Origin: Devosia sp. RR2S18
GTDB lineage: Bacteria; Pseudomonadota; Alphaproteobacteria; Rhizobiales; Devosiaceae
Assembly: GCF_030177755.1 (NCBI RefSeq)
Contig: NZ_CP126539.1
Location: 3,470,001 to 3,534,000, forward strand
DNA length: 64,000 bases
Direction: 5' to 3'
Part shown: piece by piece, positions 52,027 through 61,808 of the stretch
Position numbering within the stretch: position 1 is the stretch's first letter
Layout: every line of letters begins with the position of its first letter
The notes under the pieces: generated by a model
Told to the model about the DNA's origin: nothing
What the model saw: the letters and a program-made list of their open reading frames with translations, nothing else
The model's database searches: none
Program-made: the position numbers and the translations under genes

Positions 52027-53643
52027 CTAGGCGGTTTTGAGGAGCTTCCCGGCCAGCGCCTCGGCGATCAAGGCACGCGTTTCAGCCACCCCGAACAGGG
52101 CAATGAACGAGCCAAAGCGCGGCCCCTGGTCCTCGCCCAACAGCACCTGGTAGATGGCCTTGAACCAGTCGCGCAGCGGCTCGAATTGGTGTGTCTTTCC
52201 AATCTCATAGACGAGGTTCTGCAGCTCTTCGGCGTCGATCGACCCCTCATGCGCAGCCAGCCGATCATGCAGATCTTGCAGGGCCGCCCGCTCCTGTTCC
52301 GTTGCTGCGCGATACGTCTTGAGCGGCTTGACCTTGTCGTTAAAGTACCGCACGGCGTAGCCGGCCAGCTTATCCAGCTCCGGGTGGCTCGCCGCACTCG
52401 CCCCGGGAATATAGCGCGAGATAAAGCCCCACAGAACCTTGGTTTCCTGGGCGTTTGCCGTCGCCACAAGGTTGAGCAACAGCGCAAAGCTCAGCGGCAC
52501 TTCGGGGTTCGGCACATCACCGTAATGCACATGAAAGGCCGGGTTCTCCAGCCGCGCTGCCACGTCTTGCGTTTGGTAGGCAGCCACATGCGCATAGTAG
52601 TCATCCACCTGACGGGGAATGACATCGAAGTGGAGCCGCTTGGCCACCCGAGGCTTCTGGAACATGTAAAGACCCAGGCTTTCGGTGGAGGCATACGTCA
52701 ACCATTCATCGATGGTCAGCCCATTGCCCTTGGACTTGGAGATCTTCTGCCCCTCGGAATCGAGGAACAACTCATAGACATAGTGCTCCGGCGGTGTGCC
52801 GCCCAGGATGGCGCAGATCCTGTCGTAAAGGACCTGATTGGTCTGGTGGTCCTTGCCGAACATCTCGAAATCGACGCCCAGGGCGGCCCAACGCATGCCG
52901 AAATCGGGCTTCCACTGCAGCTTCACATTGCCGCCCGTGACCGGAAGAGTAGTGTCGCCACCATCCTCGTCGGCAAAGGTGATTGTACCGTCCTTGGCGT
53001 TGACCTCCTTCATCGGCACGTAAAGGACGCGCCCGCTGATCGGAGAGATGGGCAGGAAAGGCGAATAGGTCGCCTGCCGCTCGGCGCCCAGCGTGGGCAG
53101 CATCACCTTCATGATATCGTCGTACCGCTCAGCCGCACGCAGCAGCACCGCGTCAAACTTGCCGGACTTGTAGTAGTCCGTGGCGCTGGCGAACTCGTAG
53201 TCGAACCCAAAGGTATCGAGAAACCGGCGCAGCATGGCGTTGTTGTGATCGCCAAAGCTGGTGAACTCATTGGTCCAGGGGTCCGGCACCGAAGTCAGCG
53301 GCTTTTGCAGATGCGGCTCCATGGCCTCCTTGGAGGGTACGGTATCGGGAATCTTGCGCATGCCGTCGAGGTCATCGGAAAAGCAGATGAGGCGCGTCGG
53401 GATCTCGTCGCGGGTCAGCAGGCGAAAGGCGGTTCGCACCATGGTGGTGCGCGCCACCTCCCCGAAGGTGCCGATATGGGGCAGGCCAGAGGGGCCGTAG
53501 CCGGTCTCGAACAAGGCCTCTCCCTTGCCGCTCTTTTCCAGCCGCTTGACCAGTTTGCGTGCTTCCTCGAACGGCCAGGCACGGGCAGTCTGGGCAGCGT
53601 CAAAGAACGCCGGATCGAGTTCGGGCAACGGAGCGGGCGACAA
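52027..53643 (-). CDS. lysS: Class I lysyl-tRNA synthetase, 538 aa
   Basis: The alphaproteobacterial/archaeal-type class I LysRS, not the class II form. HIGH-type motif [13 protein letters not shown] and KMSKS-type KISKSKGN are visible; other segments: [33 protein letters not shown]. The start is TTG 53643; no ATG is available in the first residues of the domain. Monocistronic; divergent from the TerB gene. Confidence 0.95.
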   Translation of the reverse strand: MSPAPLPELDPAFFDAAQTARAWPFEEARKLVKRLEKSGKGEALFETGYGPSGLPHIGTFGEVARTTMVRTAFRLLTRDEIPTRLICFSDDLDGMRKIPDTVPSKEAMEPHLQKPLTSVPDPWTNEFTSFGDHNNAMLRRFLDTFGFDYEFASATDYYKSGKFDAVLLRAAERYDDIMKVMLPTLGAERQATYSPFLPISPISGRVLYVPMKEVNAKDGTITFADEDGGDTTLPVTGGNVKLQWKPDFGMRWAALGVDFEMFGKDHQTNQVLYDRICAILGGTPPEHYVYELFLDSEGQKISKSKGNGLTIDEWLTYASTESLGLYMFQKPRVAKRLHFDVIPRQVDDYYAHVAAYQTQDVAARLENPAFHVHYGDVPNPEVPLSFALLLNLVATANAQETKVLWGFISRYIPGASAASHPELDKLAGYAVRYFNDKVKPLKTYRAATEQERAALQDLHDRLAAHEGSIDAEELQNLVYEIGKTHQFEPLRDWFKAIYQVLLGEDQGPRFGSFIALFGVAETRALIAEALAGKLLKTA

Positions 53644-53774
53644 GGAATAAGCCTTTCAACAAGAGAGTGCGGCTGGTGTGTTGCATCCCCCATCGCCAAC
53701 GTCAACGTGGCAGGCGCTTGCCAAGCTGGCGGAGGATGCCTAGGTGTTCGCCATTCGAGCAACAGGGAAGCCCC

Positions 53775-54188
53775 ATGTCCACTGCCGCACAAGATGCACT
53801 TATCCATCTGATGATCGTCGCCGCCACCTCCGACAGCGCCATCACCGATCGGGAGCTTGCGCGCATTCAGGCACTTATCGGCAGGTTGCCGGTGTTCGAA
53901 GGTTTCGACATCGACCGGCTGGAGGACGTAGCCAACGCCTGTGCCGACAAGCTCAATGGCCCTGAAGGTCTTGATGGTCTGCTCGACCAGGTGATCGACA
54001 CTCTGCCCAAGAAACTGCAGGACACCGCATATGCGCTCGCTGTCGAGGTGACGGCTGTCGATCTGTTCCTCGAGCAGGAGGAACTGCGGTTTCTTGAGAT
54101 GCTGCGCGACCGACTGGAGCTTGATCGCCTGACAACAGCCGCGATTGAGGTCGCGGCGCGCGCCCGCCACCGGCGCATGCCGGCTTAA
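53775..54188 (+). CDS. TerB-family protein, 137 aa
   Basis: All-helical tellurite-resistance TerB/DUF533-like fold (ALIHLMIVAATSDSAITDRELARIQALIGRLPVFEGFD, LAVEVTAVDLFLEQEELRFLEMLRDRL). Despite the name, most members have no proven tellurite role and may bind metal or act at membranes. ATG 53775; the upstream shadow extension is ignored. The stop overlaps the reverse binding-protein gene. Confidence 0.88.
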   Translation: MSTAAQDALIHLMIVAATSDSAITDRELARIQALIGRLPVFEGFDIDRLEDVANACADKLNGPEGLDGLLDQVIDTLPKKLQDTAYALAVEVTAVDLFLEQEELRFLEMLRDRLELDRLTTAAIEVAARARHRRMPA

Positions 54189-55015
54189 TAGAACCCCACT
54201 GGAAACCAACGCAGATAGAGTTCATCCAGGGCGCCGCTTTCAGTCAGCCGCACCAGCGCCCAGTCGATGACGTGCCGCATGTTGTCTTGCCCTGCCGGCA
54301 GGGCAATGGCTAAGCCCTCCCCGAAGAGCTTGGGACGGAAGTAGGGCTCGCCGGCAAAGCCGCAGCAGTCGAGATTGTCGTTCAGCCAGAACGAGGCGCG
54401 CATTGCATCGCCGAAGAACACATCCACATCCCCCGCCTGCAGCGCTTGGAGCGCTTCGATTTCGCTGTCATGTCCGACAATCTCGGCACCTGGGATGTAG
54501 CGGGCGAGAAAAGCTTCATGCGCACTCCCCGCACGCACGCCCACTGTGTCGACGCTCACGCCGGACACATCGAAGTCAGGCAAATCTTCCGTGCGGGTGA
54601 CGAAACGGCCGGGGAGTTCAAGGTAGACGGAGGAGTAGTCGAAGCGTTCGCCATTCTCCGGCGTCAGCGATAGACCGGCGATCAGCGCATCGCCCTGATT
54701 GTCGGCCAGGGCGTCCGCAGCCTGGTCCCAGGGCCAGGCTTGGATGGTACAGGCGACATCCACTTCCGCGCAGATGCGCTTCGCAAGATCCACGTTGAAG
54801 CCGATGAGTTCGCCGCTAGCGTCGCGGAAGTTGAACGGCGGGAAGTCGGCAGTGGTCAGAAAGCGGATCGCAGGGACTGTGTTGTCCCGCGCCAGCTCGC
54901 GAGCGGTTGGATCCGCATGATAAGGCATTACCTGCGCAAATGCTGCTGCACTGCCGAGCGAAAGCAGCAACAGCGCCATTGCACCTCGGGTTGCCAGATG
55001 GGTCCCCTTCACCAC
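54185..55015 (-). CDS. Transporter substrate-binding protein (family 3, amino-acid type), 276 aa
   Basis: Signal peptide (MVKGTHLATRGAMALLLLSL..., cleavage near AAAFAQ) and the family-3 solute-binding fold: TADFPPFNFRDASGELIGFNVDLAKRICAEVD, GLSLTPENGERFDYSSVYLE. No permease or ATPase is adjacent, so it may serve a distant ABC system or act as a sensor domain. Two Cys in LDCCGFAG are unusual for the family. Start GTG 55015 is placed right after the metZ stop; the frame runs seven codons further. Confidence 0.85.
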   Translation of the reverse strand: MVKGTHLATRGAMALLLLSLGSAAAFAQVMPYHADPTARELARDNTVPAIRFLTTADFPPFNFRDASGELIGFNVDLAKRICAEVDVACTIQAWPWDQAADALADNQGDALIAGLSLTPENGERFDYSSVYLELPGRFVTRTEDLPDFDVSGVSVDTVGVRAGSAHEAFLARYIPGAEIVGHDSEIEALQALQAGDVDVFFGDAMRASFWLNDNLDCCGFAGEPYFRPKLFGEGLAIALPAGQDNMRHVIDWALVRLTESGALDELYLRWFPVGFY

Positions 55016-55016
55016 G

Positions 55017-56225
55017 TCAGACCTGGTCCAGGCCATACAACAAATCGGCGATCAGGTCGTCGGGATCCTCCAAGCCCACCGAGAGGCGCAGCAGACCCGG
55101 GGTGACGCCGGTTGCCAGCCTGACTTCCTCCGTCAACCGCTGGTGGGTGGTGGTGCGTGGGTGGGTGATCAGCGACTTGGCATCACCCAGATTGTTGGAA
55201 ATCAGGATCACCGCCAGCGAGTCTGCCAGCGTGAACGCCGCCTGCTGCCCTCCCCTGACGTCAAGCGCCATCAAGGTCGAGCCGCGCAGCATCTGCCGCT
55301 TGGCCAGCTCATATTGCGGGTGGCTGGGATGATGCGGGTAGATCACCCGTTCGACCTTGGGATGTGATGCCAGCGCTTCGGCGAGTTTCTCGGCGCTGTC
55401 AGTCATCTGCCTGACCCGCAGAGCGTAGGTCTCGAGCCCTTTGGTCAGTACCCAGGCATTGAATGGCGATAGGGTCGGACCGGTGTGGCGTAGGAAGGTG
55501 TGAATGTCGCCCTCTATGAGCGCCTTCGAACCAAGCACGATGCCGCCCATCACCCTACCCTGTCCATCGATATGCTTGGTGGCGGAATAGGTGACCAGAT
55601 CGGCGCCCAGCTCCAGCGGCTTCTGGTAGAGGGCTGTGCTGAAGACATTGTCGACGATGAGCTTTGCACCATGAGCGTGGGCAATATCCGCAACGGCCCT
55701 AATGTCCACGAGCTCCAGCGTCGGGTTGGTGGGGGTTTCGATGAACACGATCTTGGTGTTCGGCTGCATCGCTGCAGCGAAGTTGGCGGGATCGCGGCCA
55801 TCGACGAGCGTGGAAGCAACGCCAAAGCGCGGGGCATAATCCTCCACCACATAGCGGCAGCCACCGAACAGCGCCTGGGAGGCCACGATATGGTCGCCCG
55901 CCCGCACCTGGCTCATGATCGCATTGGTCACCGCCGCCATTCCCGTAGCGAAGGCCCGGGCTGCCTCAGCGCCTTCCAGAAGCGCCATACGATCCTGGAA
56001 CATGTCATAGCTGGGATTGGCAAAACGCGAGTAATTGTGCCCGCCGGGTACTTTGCCCTGGAACAGCAATTCGGCATGTTCCGAGCTTGGATAAGCGTAG
56101 CCGGAATTCAGAAATAGCGCTTCGCTGGTCTCGTTGAACTCGGAGCGCTTGGTGCCGCCATGCACCATCTGCGTTGCGGCCGAACGACGGGCGGGATCTT
56201 GGAGGGGATTGTTCGCCTTGGACAT
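55017..56225 (-). CDS. metZ: O-succinylhomoserine sulfhydrylase, 402 aa
   Basis: A PLP-dependent Cys/Met-metabolism enzyme that makes homocysteine from O-succinylhomoserine and sulfide (direct sulfhydrylation). Signatures: SGYAYPSSEHAELLFQG, PTNPTLELVDI, and the cofactor Lys in TYSATKHIDGQGRVMGG. Start ATG 56225 with GGAAAG upstream. Its expression is controlled by a SAM-II riboswitch and terminator in the leader, so it is off when S-adenosylmethionine is plentiful. Confidence 0.95.
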   Translation of the reverse strand: MSKANNPLQDPARRSAATQMVHGGTKRSEFNETSEALFLNSGYAYPSSEHAELLFQGKVPGGHNYSRFANPSYDMFQDRMALLEGAEAARAFATGMAAVTNAIMSQVRAGDHIVASQALFGGCRYVVEDYAPRFGVASTLVDGRDPANFAAAMQPNTKIVFIETPTNPTLELVDIRAVADIAHAHGAKLIVDNVFSTALYQKPLELGADLVTYSATKHIDGQGRVMGGIVLGSKALIEGDIHTFLRHTGPTLSPFNAWVLTKGLETYALRVRQMTDSAEKLAEALASHPKVERVIYPHHPSHPQYELAKRQMLRGSTLMALDVRGGQQAAFTLADSLAVILISNNLGDAKSLITHPRTTTHQRLTEEVRLATGVTPGLLRLSVGLEDPDDLIADLLYGLDQV

Positions 56226-56240
56226 CAGCACACTTTCCAA

Positions 56241-56272
56241 CAAAAAACCGGCACGCGAATGGCGGCCGGTTC
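56241..56272 (-). terminator. Intrinsic terminator in the metZ leader
   Basis: On the reverse strand ACCGGC...GCCGGT with an inner GCG/CGC extension forms a stem followed by UUUUUU. It sits between the SAM-II aptamer and the metZ ribosome-binding site, so it is the likely expression platform. Confidence 0.75.
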
Positions 56273-56280
56273 CAACGGTC

Positions 56281-56331
56281 TTTAGCAATTTCTTTTAAGT
56301 GGCTGCAAGCGACCGGCCAAATCACCACTGG
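56281..56331 (-). promoter_or_regulatory. SAM-II riboswitch (metA motif)
   Basis: Reverse-strand sequence contains the SAM-II hallmarks in order: GTGGTGATTTGG, then CGCTTGCAGCCAC, an A-rich loop (TTAAAAGAAA) and TTGCTAAAG, which form the pseudoknotted aptamer that binds S-adenosylmethionine. It is about 55 bp upstream of the metZ ATG and directly followed by a terminator hairpin. This class is typical of alphaproteobacterial methionine genes. Confidence 0.92.
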
Positions 56332-56415
56332 GCTGTGATGTAAAGCCAATTGTCTGTTGGCGTCAATCACCGGGATTGGTAGGGAAGATCAAAGCACCGC
56401 AGGAACCCCATCGCC

Positions 56416-57528
56416 ATGGACGAGCAAGAGCGCTGGCCAAGAGGAGTTTTCTCTGCCCGGCTGATCGAAAAGCTGCGGCAGACCGATGCCATTCGTATGC
56501 CCCGCCCCTTCGACGACGACCAGGTGCAACCGGCAAGCCTGGATCTGCGGTTGGGGGACGTGGCCTACCGCGTCCGGTCGAGCTTTTTGCCTGGTCCCAG
56601 TCACTCCGTCGCTGAACGCATTGATGCCTTGAAGCTGCACGAGATCGATCTCACGCGCGGCGCCGTGCTGGAGCGGGGCTGTGTCTACCTCGTGCCGCTG
56701 CAGGAAGGCCTCGCACTGCCGCCGAACGTCAGCGCCTCAGCCAACCCCAAGAGTTCCACTGGCCGGCTTGATGTGTTCACGCGGGTGATCGGTGATCGAG
56801 CCCGCGGCTTCGACCAGATGCCGAACGGGTATGCGGGCCCCCTTTATCTAGAGGTCAGCCCCCGAACTTTCCCGGTGTTGGTGCGCACTGGCTCACGGCT
56901 GAGCCAGATGCGCTTCCGCTCTGGCGATACACGGCTGTCGGCCACAGAGCACCAGGCCCTCCACGCCAGTGATACGCTGGTGTTCGCTGGCAACCACCCG
57001 GTAGGAGACGGCATAGCCCTGTCGATCGATCTAAAGGGAGATGGGCGCAGCGGGCTGGTTGGCTTCCGTTCCAAACGTCACACCGCTGTGGTTGATGTGG
57101 ACAAGAAGGGCGCGCTCGATGTGCTCGACTTCTGGGAGCCCATCTTCAACCGCGGCCGCGAAGAACTCATCCTTGATCCCGATGAGTTCTACATTCTCGT
57201 GAGCGATGAGGCCGTGCACGTGCCGCCCACTCATGCTGCCGAAATGGTGCCGTTCGACCCGCTAGTGGGTGAGTTCCGGGTTCATTACGCCGGTTTCTTC
57301 GATCCCGGTTTTGGGCATTCAGCCGCGGGGGGCACAGGGAGCCGCGCAGTGCTGGAGGTGCGCAGCCGCGAGGTGCCATTCCTGCTCCAGCACGGCCAGA
57401 CCATCGGGCGGCTGATCTATGAGCAACTGGCCGAGCCGCCCGAGCGGCTCTATGGCAGTGCGCTGGGGTCCAATTACCAAGCGCAGAGCCTCAAGCTCTC
57501 CAAGCACTTCAAGCCCTATACGCCCTAG
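56416..57528 (+). CDS. dcd: 2'-deoxycytidine 5'-triphosphate deaminase, double-length form, 370 aa
   Basis: Tandem dCTP-deaminase/dUTPase-like fold. The first half has VQPASLDLRLGDVAYRVRSSFLPG, NPKSSTGRLDVFTRVI and a probable catalytic Glu in GPLYLEVSP. The second half has LGSNYQ and VGEFRVHYAGFFDPGFG. These about 360-residue enzymes are typical of alphaproteobacteria and produce dUTP (or dUMP) from dCTP for dTMP synthesis. ATG 56416. It is divergent from metZ and convergent with the chemotaxis operon. Confidence 0.9.
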   Translation: MDEQERWPRGVFSARLIEKLRQTDAIRMPRPFDDDQVQPASLDLRLGDVAYRVRSSFLPGPSHSVAERIDALKLHEIDLTRGAVLERGCVYLVPLQEGLALPPNVSASANPKSSTGRLDVFTRVIGDRARGFDQMPNGYAGPLYLEVSPRTFPVLVRTGSRLSQMRFRSGDTRLSATEHQALHASDTLVFAGNHPVGDGIALSIDLKGDGRSGLVGFRSKRHTAVVDVDKKGALDVLDFWEPIFNRGREELILDPDEFYILVSDEAVHVPPTHAAEMVPFDPLVGEFRVHYAGFFDPGFGHSAAGGTGSRAVLEVRSREVPFLLQHGQTIGRLIYEQLAEPPERLYGSALGSNYQAQSLKLSKHFKPYTP

Positions 57529-57535
57529 GGCGGCA

Positions 57536-59269
57536 TCAGAAGAAGATGTCGTCGAGCTCTGCCTCGGCCGGCTGGTCGTTGGCAGCAACTGGCATCGGGA
57601 CCGCCCGGCCGAACACACCATCATGGATCTGCCGCTCTGCGCCCATGGTGTAAGTGTTGCGAAGCTCGCTGAGCGTTTCAACCAGAACAGGAGCAAACTC
57701 CTGCGGCACTTCTGAGGAGCATTGATCCAGTAGTTGCAGCTGCAAATCCGCCAGGGATTCGGCGATGTCGGAGTGATTGCCAAAGGTGTTGGCGGCTTGC
57801 CCAAGTAGGCCGATAACGATCGGCCCGTCTCGGTTGAGCGTCGCCAAGGCTTCCGCCAGCGAGCGGTCGACTGCCTCGAGCATCGAAAGTGCGCCGTTTG
57901 CCTGCTGCTCCAATTCGCCAATCCTGCCGGCGGCAGCTCCGGTCGCGGTAGCCCCGAAGGATTGCGCCAGTTCGGCCGCCTCGTGCAGGCCTGACATTGC
58001 AGATTCGGCGGCTGCGACCGTTTCGCCGGTGAGCTCCCGCAGCTGGCTGGCGATGACGTTGAGCGCGGCGCCGCGGGGGCCAAGCTGGGCACATTTCACT
58101 GCCGCATTGAGGCTTACAAGGCGCATGTTTGCCTCGATTTCTTGGACCGCTTCAACGTGCCCGAGGAGAATTCTGACTGTATTCTGAACAGCGTTTGCCA
58201 CGACGCCGAGCTTGGTGCGCTCGCCGTCGCAATTACGCAGCACGGCGGCGGCAGCACGCACCTCGGTGCTGAGCTGGGTCAGAGCCGATTTACCTTTCCC
58301 GTCGCCGTAGATGCTGCGGCTCCGGTCCATGATGCTGCGGGCATCGCTGGCAAGTTCGGCAAGCGCATCGTTGGCTTCCGAGATATCGCTCGAGAAGGCC
58401 TCGGTTGCAGCGGCGAGTTGTTGGGCCTCGAGGGTACCGATCACAGCACGGATGTCTGCAGCGTCCTGCTCTAATAGATCGCCATCGAGCAGTCTGCACA
58501 TCTTGTCCAGCCCTGCTTCGACGTGCTCGAGACGCTGCCGTGTTGCGTCGCCGACTTGCAGCGCCATCACGGCCTGCGCGATCCGGCCGACGATCTGGCG
58601 GGTGACACGGCTTGTTTCCGAGCTGCTCTCCACCGACAGATGCTGCTGCGCTGCAACCGAGCCAAGAGTTATACGCAAGCTCTGCGCTAAAGCGGTCAGG
58701 CTGTGGGCGTGAGCGGTCTCGAAGCGCTGCCGCTGCTGGGCTGCGGACTCTACCGCATCAACAAGCTGGCGGTAGACCGCCGTGAATTCTTGAAGGGTCT
58801 GGTTGGCGCCGTCGGAAAGCTTGGCGATGTCGGTCGTAAACACGTCGAAGTCGTCGCGATCTCCCACGACGGCCGCAGCAACCACGCGGGCGTTGATGGC
58901 GACGATGCCCATCATCTTTACCGTTCGACGCAAATCCGCGATCGGGTGATGCGCCGCGGTGACGACCTCTACGAGCCGAGCAAGATCCGCCTGTTCGGTT
59001 GCGAAAAGGGCTGAGATCGCCTCAGCCTCGTGCCCAACTGCGTGGAGCCGCTCTGCCGCGTCCTTGAGCTCGGGGCTTTCGAGCTGGGCGGGTAGCGCTT
59101 CAAAGACTTTGGTGACCCGGTTGAGCAGAGTGGCGCCTTCAGACAGGCGCGCACCAACCGATACGAAGGTGCTTTCTATCTGTTCGCGGGGTTCGGCCAG
59201 TGCGGCGATCAGCGCCTCTAGGCTGATGGAGGCCGCTGTGGAGCGCTCATGCGCAAGTGCAGGGATCAC
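57536..59269 (-). CDS. Soluble MCP-like coiled-coil protein at the end of the chemotaxis operon, 577 aa
   Basis: A long helical protein with no membrane segment. Residues about 380-420 (MRLVSLNAAVKCAQLGPRGAALNVIASQLRELTGETV) resemble a degenerate version of the MCP signalling tip ([24 protein letters not shown]). An earlier region repeats a similar helical unit (MMGIVAINARVVAAAVVGD). The last residues AEAELDDIFF recall the C-terminal CheY-binding tail of CheZ (...VDDLLDSLGF). It follows cheB by three nt, so it is part of the operon. Possible roles: cytoplasmic receptor, scaffold or CheY-P regulator. Convergent with dcd. Confidence 0.7.
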   Translation of the reverse strand: MIPALAHERSTAASISLEALIAALAEPREQIESTFVSVGARLSEGATLLNRVTKVFEALPAQLESPELKDAAERLHAVGHEAEAISALFATEQADLARLVEVVTAAHHPIADLRRTVKMMGIVAINARVVAAAVVGDRDDFDVFTTDIAKLSDGANQTLQEFTAVYRQLVDAVESAAQQRQRFETAHAHSLTALAQSLRITLGSVAAQQHLSVESSSETSRVTRQIVGRIAQAVMALQVGDATRQRLEHVEAGLDKMCRLLDGDLLEQDAADIRAVIGTLEAQQLAAATEAFSSDISEANDALAELASDARSIMDRSRSIYGDGKGKSALTQLSTEVRAAAAVLRNCDGERTKLGVVANAVQNTVRILLGHVEAVQEIEANMRLVSLNAAVKCAQLGPRGAALNVIASQLRELTGETVAAAESAMSGLHEAAELAQSFGATATGAAAGRIGELEQQANGALSMLEAVDRSLAEALATLNRDGPIVIGLLGQAANTFGNHSDIAESLADLQLQLLDQCSSEVPQEFAPVLVETLSELRNTYTMGAERQIHDGVFGRAVPMPVAANDQPAEAELDDIFF

Positions 59270-59272
59270 CGA

Positions 59273-60394
59273 TTAACTCCCGGTTCGCCGCGGAGCGCGG
59301 GCGTAGATGCCGATCTCGCCGGCGACGCGATTGAGCGGCACGGTTTTGGCCGCTGCCCCTCGCTGAATGGCTTCCTTGGGCATGCCGAAAACAACACAGC
59401 TTTCCTCGTCCTGAGCAAGGGTGTAGCTGCCGGCCTGACGCATTTCGAGCAGGCCCCGCGCACCATCGTCGCCCATGCCAGTCAGCAACACGCCCATGGC
59501 ATTGCGACCGGCAGTTTGCGAGGCGGAACGAAAAAGAACATCGACCGATGGCCGGTGACGCGAAACGTGCGGACCATCGACGATGCTAACCGTATAGCGC
59601 GTGCCAGTGCGTTGCAGCAGCATGTGGCGATTGCCGGGGGCGATCAGCGCTCGACCTGGCAGCACCACGTCGCCATCCTCGGCCTCCTTGACTTCGATGG
59701 CGCACATGTTGTTGAGGCGCCGGGCGAAAGCGTTGGTGAAGTTCTCCGGCATGTGCTGCACGATGAGGATTGCGGGTGAGATGGCGGGCAGGGGCTCAAG
59801 CACCTCCCGCAGGGCCTCGGTGCCGCCGGTGGATGCGCCGATGCAGATGATCGGATCGGTATCGGGCTGCCGAGCGCGGACGGAAGCGGCGCGCGCCTCG
59901 GAATGGGGTGGGATGATCGCGTCCGCGTCCAGCTTGGCTTCCACAACGAGGCGGGGCGCCGGCTTGTGCACACCGCGGAACTTGGCGTGCGCAGCGGCCT
60001 TGGCGGCATCACAGATCCGCATCCGTGATTCCTGGAGGAATTGGGCGGTGTCCACGCGCGGCTTAGTCACCACGTCCACGGCACCCGCTTCAAGCGCCTG
60101 CATCAAGGTATCCGATCCCGCCTCGGCAAGGCTGGAGCAGATGACCACGGGGATAGGCCGCTGCGCCATGATCTTGCGCAGGAAGGTCAACCCGTCCATG
60201 CGCGGCAGTTCGATATCGAGGAACATGACGTCGGGCACTTCCTGGCGGATGCGCTCGACTGCAACGTAAGGGTCGGCAGCCGTCGCCATCACCTCGAGAT
60301 CGGGATCGCTGCCAATAATCTCGCTCAAGGTCATGCGGACCGAGGCGCTGTCGTCGACGATAAGGACGCGGATTTTGCGGCTGGAGAACGTCAT
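59273..60394 (-). CDS. cheB: Chemotaxis response regulator protein-glutamate methylesterase CheB, 373 aa
   Basis: Receiver domain with Asp60 ([13 protein letters not shown]) and a methylesterase domain with catalytic Ser (IGASTGG), His (VQHMPENFT) and Asp ([10 protein letters not shown]). It demethylates and deamidates receptor glutamates for adaptation. Start ATG 60394 ([10 protein letters not shown]); the 12-codon extension is rejected. cheR lies seven nt upstream, the soluble MCP-like gene three nt downstream. Confidence 0.97.
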   Translation of the reverse strand: MTFSSRKIRVLIVDDSASVRMTLSEIIGSDPDLEVMATAADPYVAVERIRQEVPDVMFLDIELPRMDGLTFLRKIMAQRPIPVVICSSLAEAGSDTLMQALEAGAVDVVTKPRVDTAQFLQESRMRICDAAKAAAHAKFRGVHKPAPRLVVEAKLDADAIIPPHSEARAASVRARQPDTDPIICIGASTGGTEALREVLEPLPAISPAILIVQHMPENFTNAFARRLNNMCAIEVKEAEDGDVVLPGRALIAPGNRHMLLQRTGTRYTVSIVDGPHVSRHRPSVDVLFRSASQTAGRNAMGVLLTGMGDDGARGLLEMRQAGSYTLAQDEESCVVFGMPKEAIQRGAAAKTVPLNRVAGEIGIYARAPRRTGS

Positions 60395-60401
60395 GCCCTG
60401 C

Positions 60402-61283
60402 TCACGGCTTCTGGAAAACGGCGGGGGCAACCTGACGCATGGTCACCGCGGTACCGATCATGGATTCGGAATGCCCAAGAATTAGATAACCGCCGCACCG
60501 CAAATGTCCGATCAGGCGCAGGATCACCTTCTCCTGGTCGGCCTTATCGAAATAGATCAGGACATTGCGCAGGAAGATGACGTCCACATCCCGGTCAAAG
60601 GGGTACGAGGTATCCATGAGGTTGAGCCGAGCGAACTGGACGAGCCGGCGCAGTTCAGGGACTATTCGCACCTCGGGACGCAAGCCTTGTTTGCGGGCAT
60701 GCATCAGATAGCGACCGTTTTTCTCGGGCGGTACCGGCGCGACGAACTCGGTTGGGTAAACGGCCCGTTCGGCTTGTTTAAGCACGGATGTCGAGATGTC
60801 CGTACCCAAAATGGCGAAGCGGAAATCGCGCCGCTGGGCCGCTAGGTCGGCCAGCACCATGGCAGTGGTGTACGCTTCGGCGCCTGTGGAGGATGCCGCG
60901 CTCCACACTTTGATCAGAGGCTGCCGCTCACCGTTGCGAAGTTCCAGCAGATCCGGGACGAGCTTGCGCTCGAGCAGGTTGAAGTGTTCGGGCTCGCGAA
61001 AGAAGTCGGTCTTGTTGGTGGTGACCGCGTCAATCAGGTGGACCCGTTCAGCGGCGAGGCCGCCGCGCTGAAAGAGGAAATGGCTGTAGTCGTCCAACCC
61101 TCGCAGGCCCAGCGCACGCACGCGCTTGCGCAAACGGCCTTCGATCATCAGCCGTTTGGCAGGCGGCAGCTTAATGCCGGTTTCATCGCCAATCAGTTGG
61201 GAGATACGGCCGTAGTCACGATGGCTGAGGTGATCGGCGTCGGCATGGTCCGCGGCCGGCGCGGGGCGGGTCAGAAGCGACAA
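60402..61283 (-). CDS. cheR: Chemotaxis protein methyltransferase CheR, 293 aa
   Basis: SAM-dependent methyltransferase for receptor glutamates: N-terminal helical domain ([23 protein letters not shown]), [14 protein letters not shown], the SAM loop [17 protein letters not shown] (S-T instead of the common C-S-T-G-E pattern) and [13 protein letters not shown]. No ATG exists at the N-terminus; TTG 61283 with a GGAG site is preferred, placing the start just after a strong hairpin. A TTG at 61364 would overlap cheW and lacks a site. Confidence 0.92.
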   Translation of the reverse strand: MSLLTRPAPAADHADADHLSHRDYGRISQLIGDETGIKLPPAKRLMIEGRLRKRVRALGLRGLDDYSHFLFQRGGLAAERVHLIDAVTTNKTDFFREPEHFNLLERKLVPDLLELRNGERQPLIKVWSAASSTGAEAYTTAMVLADLAAQRRDFRFAILGTDISTSVLKQAERAVYPTEFVAPVPPEKNGRYLMHARKQGLRPEVRIVPELRRLVQFARLNLMDTSYPFDRDVDVIFLRNVLIYFDKADQEKVILRLIGHLRCGGYLILGHSESMIGTAVTMRQVAPAVFQKP

Positions 61284-61306
61284 GTCCTGGTACTCCAGAC
61301 AAGGGA

Positions 61307-61330
61307 CGGCACGCCCATTTGGGCGTGCCG
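61307..61330 (-). other. Perfect hairpin between cheW and cheR
   Basis: CGGCACGCCC and GGGCGTGCCG form a 10-bp stem with a 4-nt loop, six bp after the cheW stop and before the preferred cheR start. No U-run follows. It may stabilise upstream mRNA or lower cheR/cheB output relative to cheW. Confidence 0.6.
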
Positions 61331-61335
61331 GAAGA

Positions 61336-61800
61336 TCACGCAGCCTGAGAGGTGGCGGCTTCAAAATCGCCGAGGAGCCGATCGAGCTCGAGCACCGTCA
61401 CGAAGCGTCCGTTACGACGGCCAATGCCGGCGATACAGCGCCCTGACCATAGGCCGCTCACCGGGGGCGCCGGATCGAGGGCATCGTCGTCGAGGATAGT
61501 CACCTCGAAGACCCGGTCGGCACGCAGCCCCAACCGCAGATCCCCGCCCCGGCCCGCAAGGGCCAGGACGATGATGCGGGTGTTTTCGGTGTCGGGTGTC
61601 TCCGGCAGACCAAGGGTCAGGCGCAGATCGACCACCGGAACACCCTGGCCACGCACGTCGATCATGCCGAGCAGGGCTGCCGGCGCCTGGGGCAGCCGCG
61701 CGATGGGTCGCATGTCCAGGATTTCCTGCACCTTCTCGACCGGCGCTGCGAAGAGTTCCTCCGCAACGCCCAGAGTTACGTATTGGGCCCGTTCCGCCAT
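61336..61800 (-). CDS. cheW: Chemotaxis scaffold protein CheW, 154 aa
   Basis: CheW fold that couples receptors to CheA: QYVTLGVAEELFAAPVEKVQEILDMRPIARLPQAPAALLGMIDVRGQGVPVVDLRLTLGL, and ILDDDALDPAPPVSGLW. Start ATG 61800, eight nt after the MCP stop. It is a second CheW-like gene of the operon, since the window end shows the tail of another one. Confidence 0.95.
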   Translation of the reverse strand: MAERAQYVTLGVAEELFAAPVEKVQEILDMRPIARLPQAPAALLGMIDVRGQGVPVVDLRLTLGLPETPDTENTRIIVLALAGRGGDLRLGLRADRVFEVTILDDDALDPAPPVSGLWSGRCIAGIGRRNGRFVTVLELDRLLGDFEAATSQAA

Positions 61801-61808
61801 GGCCGATC

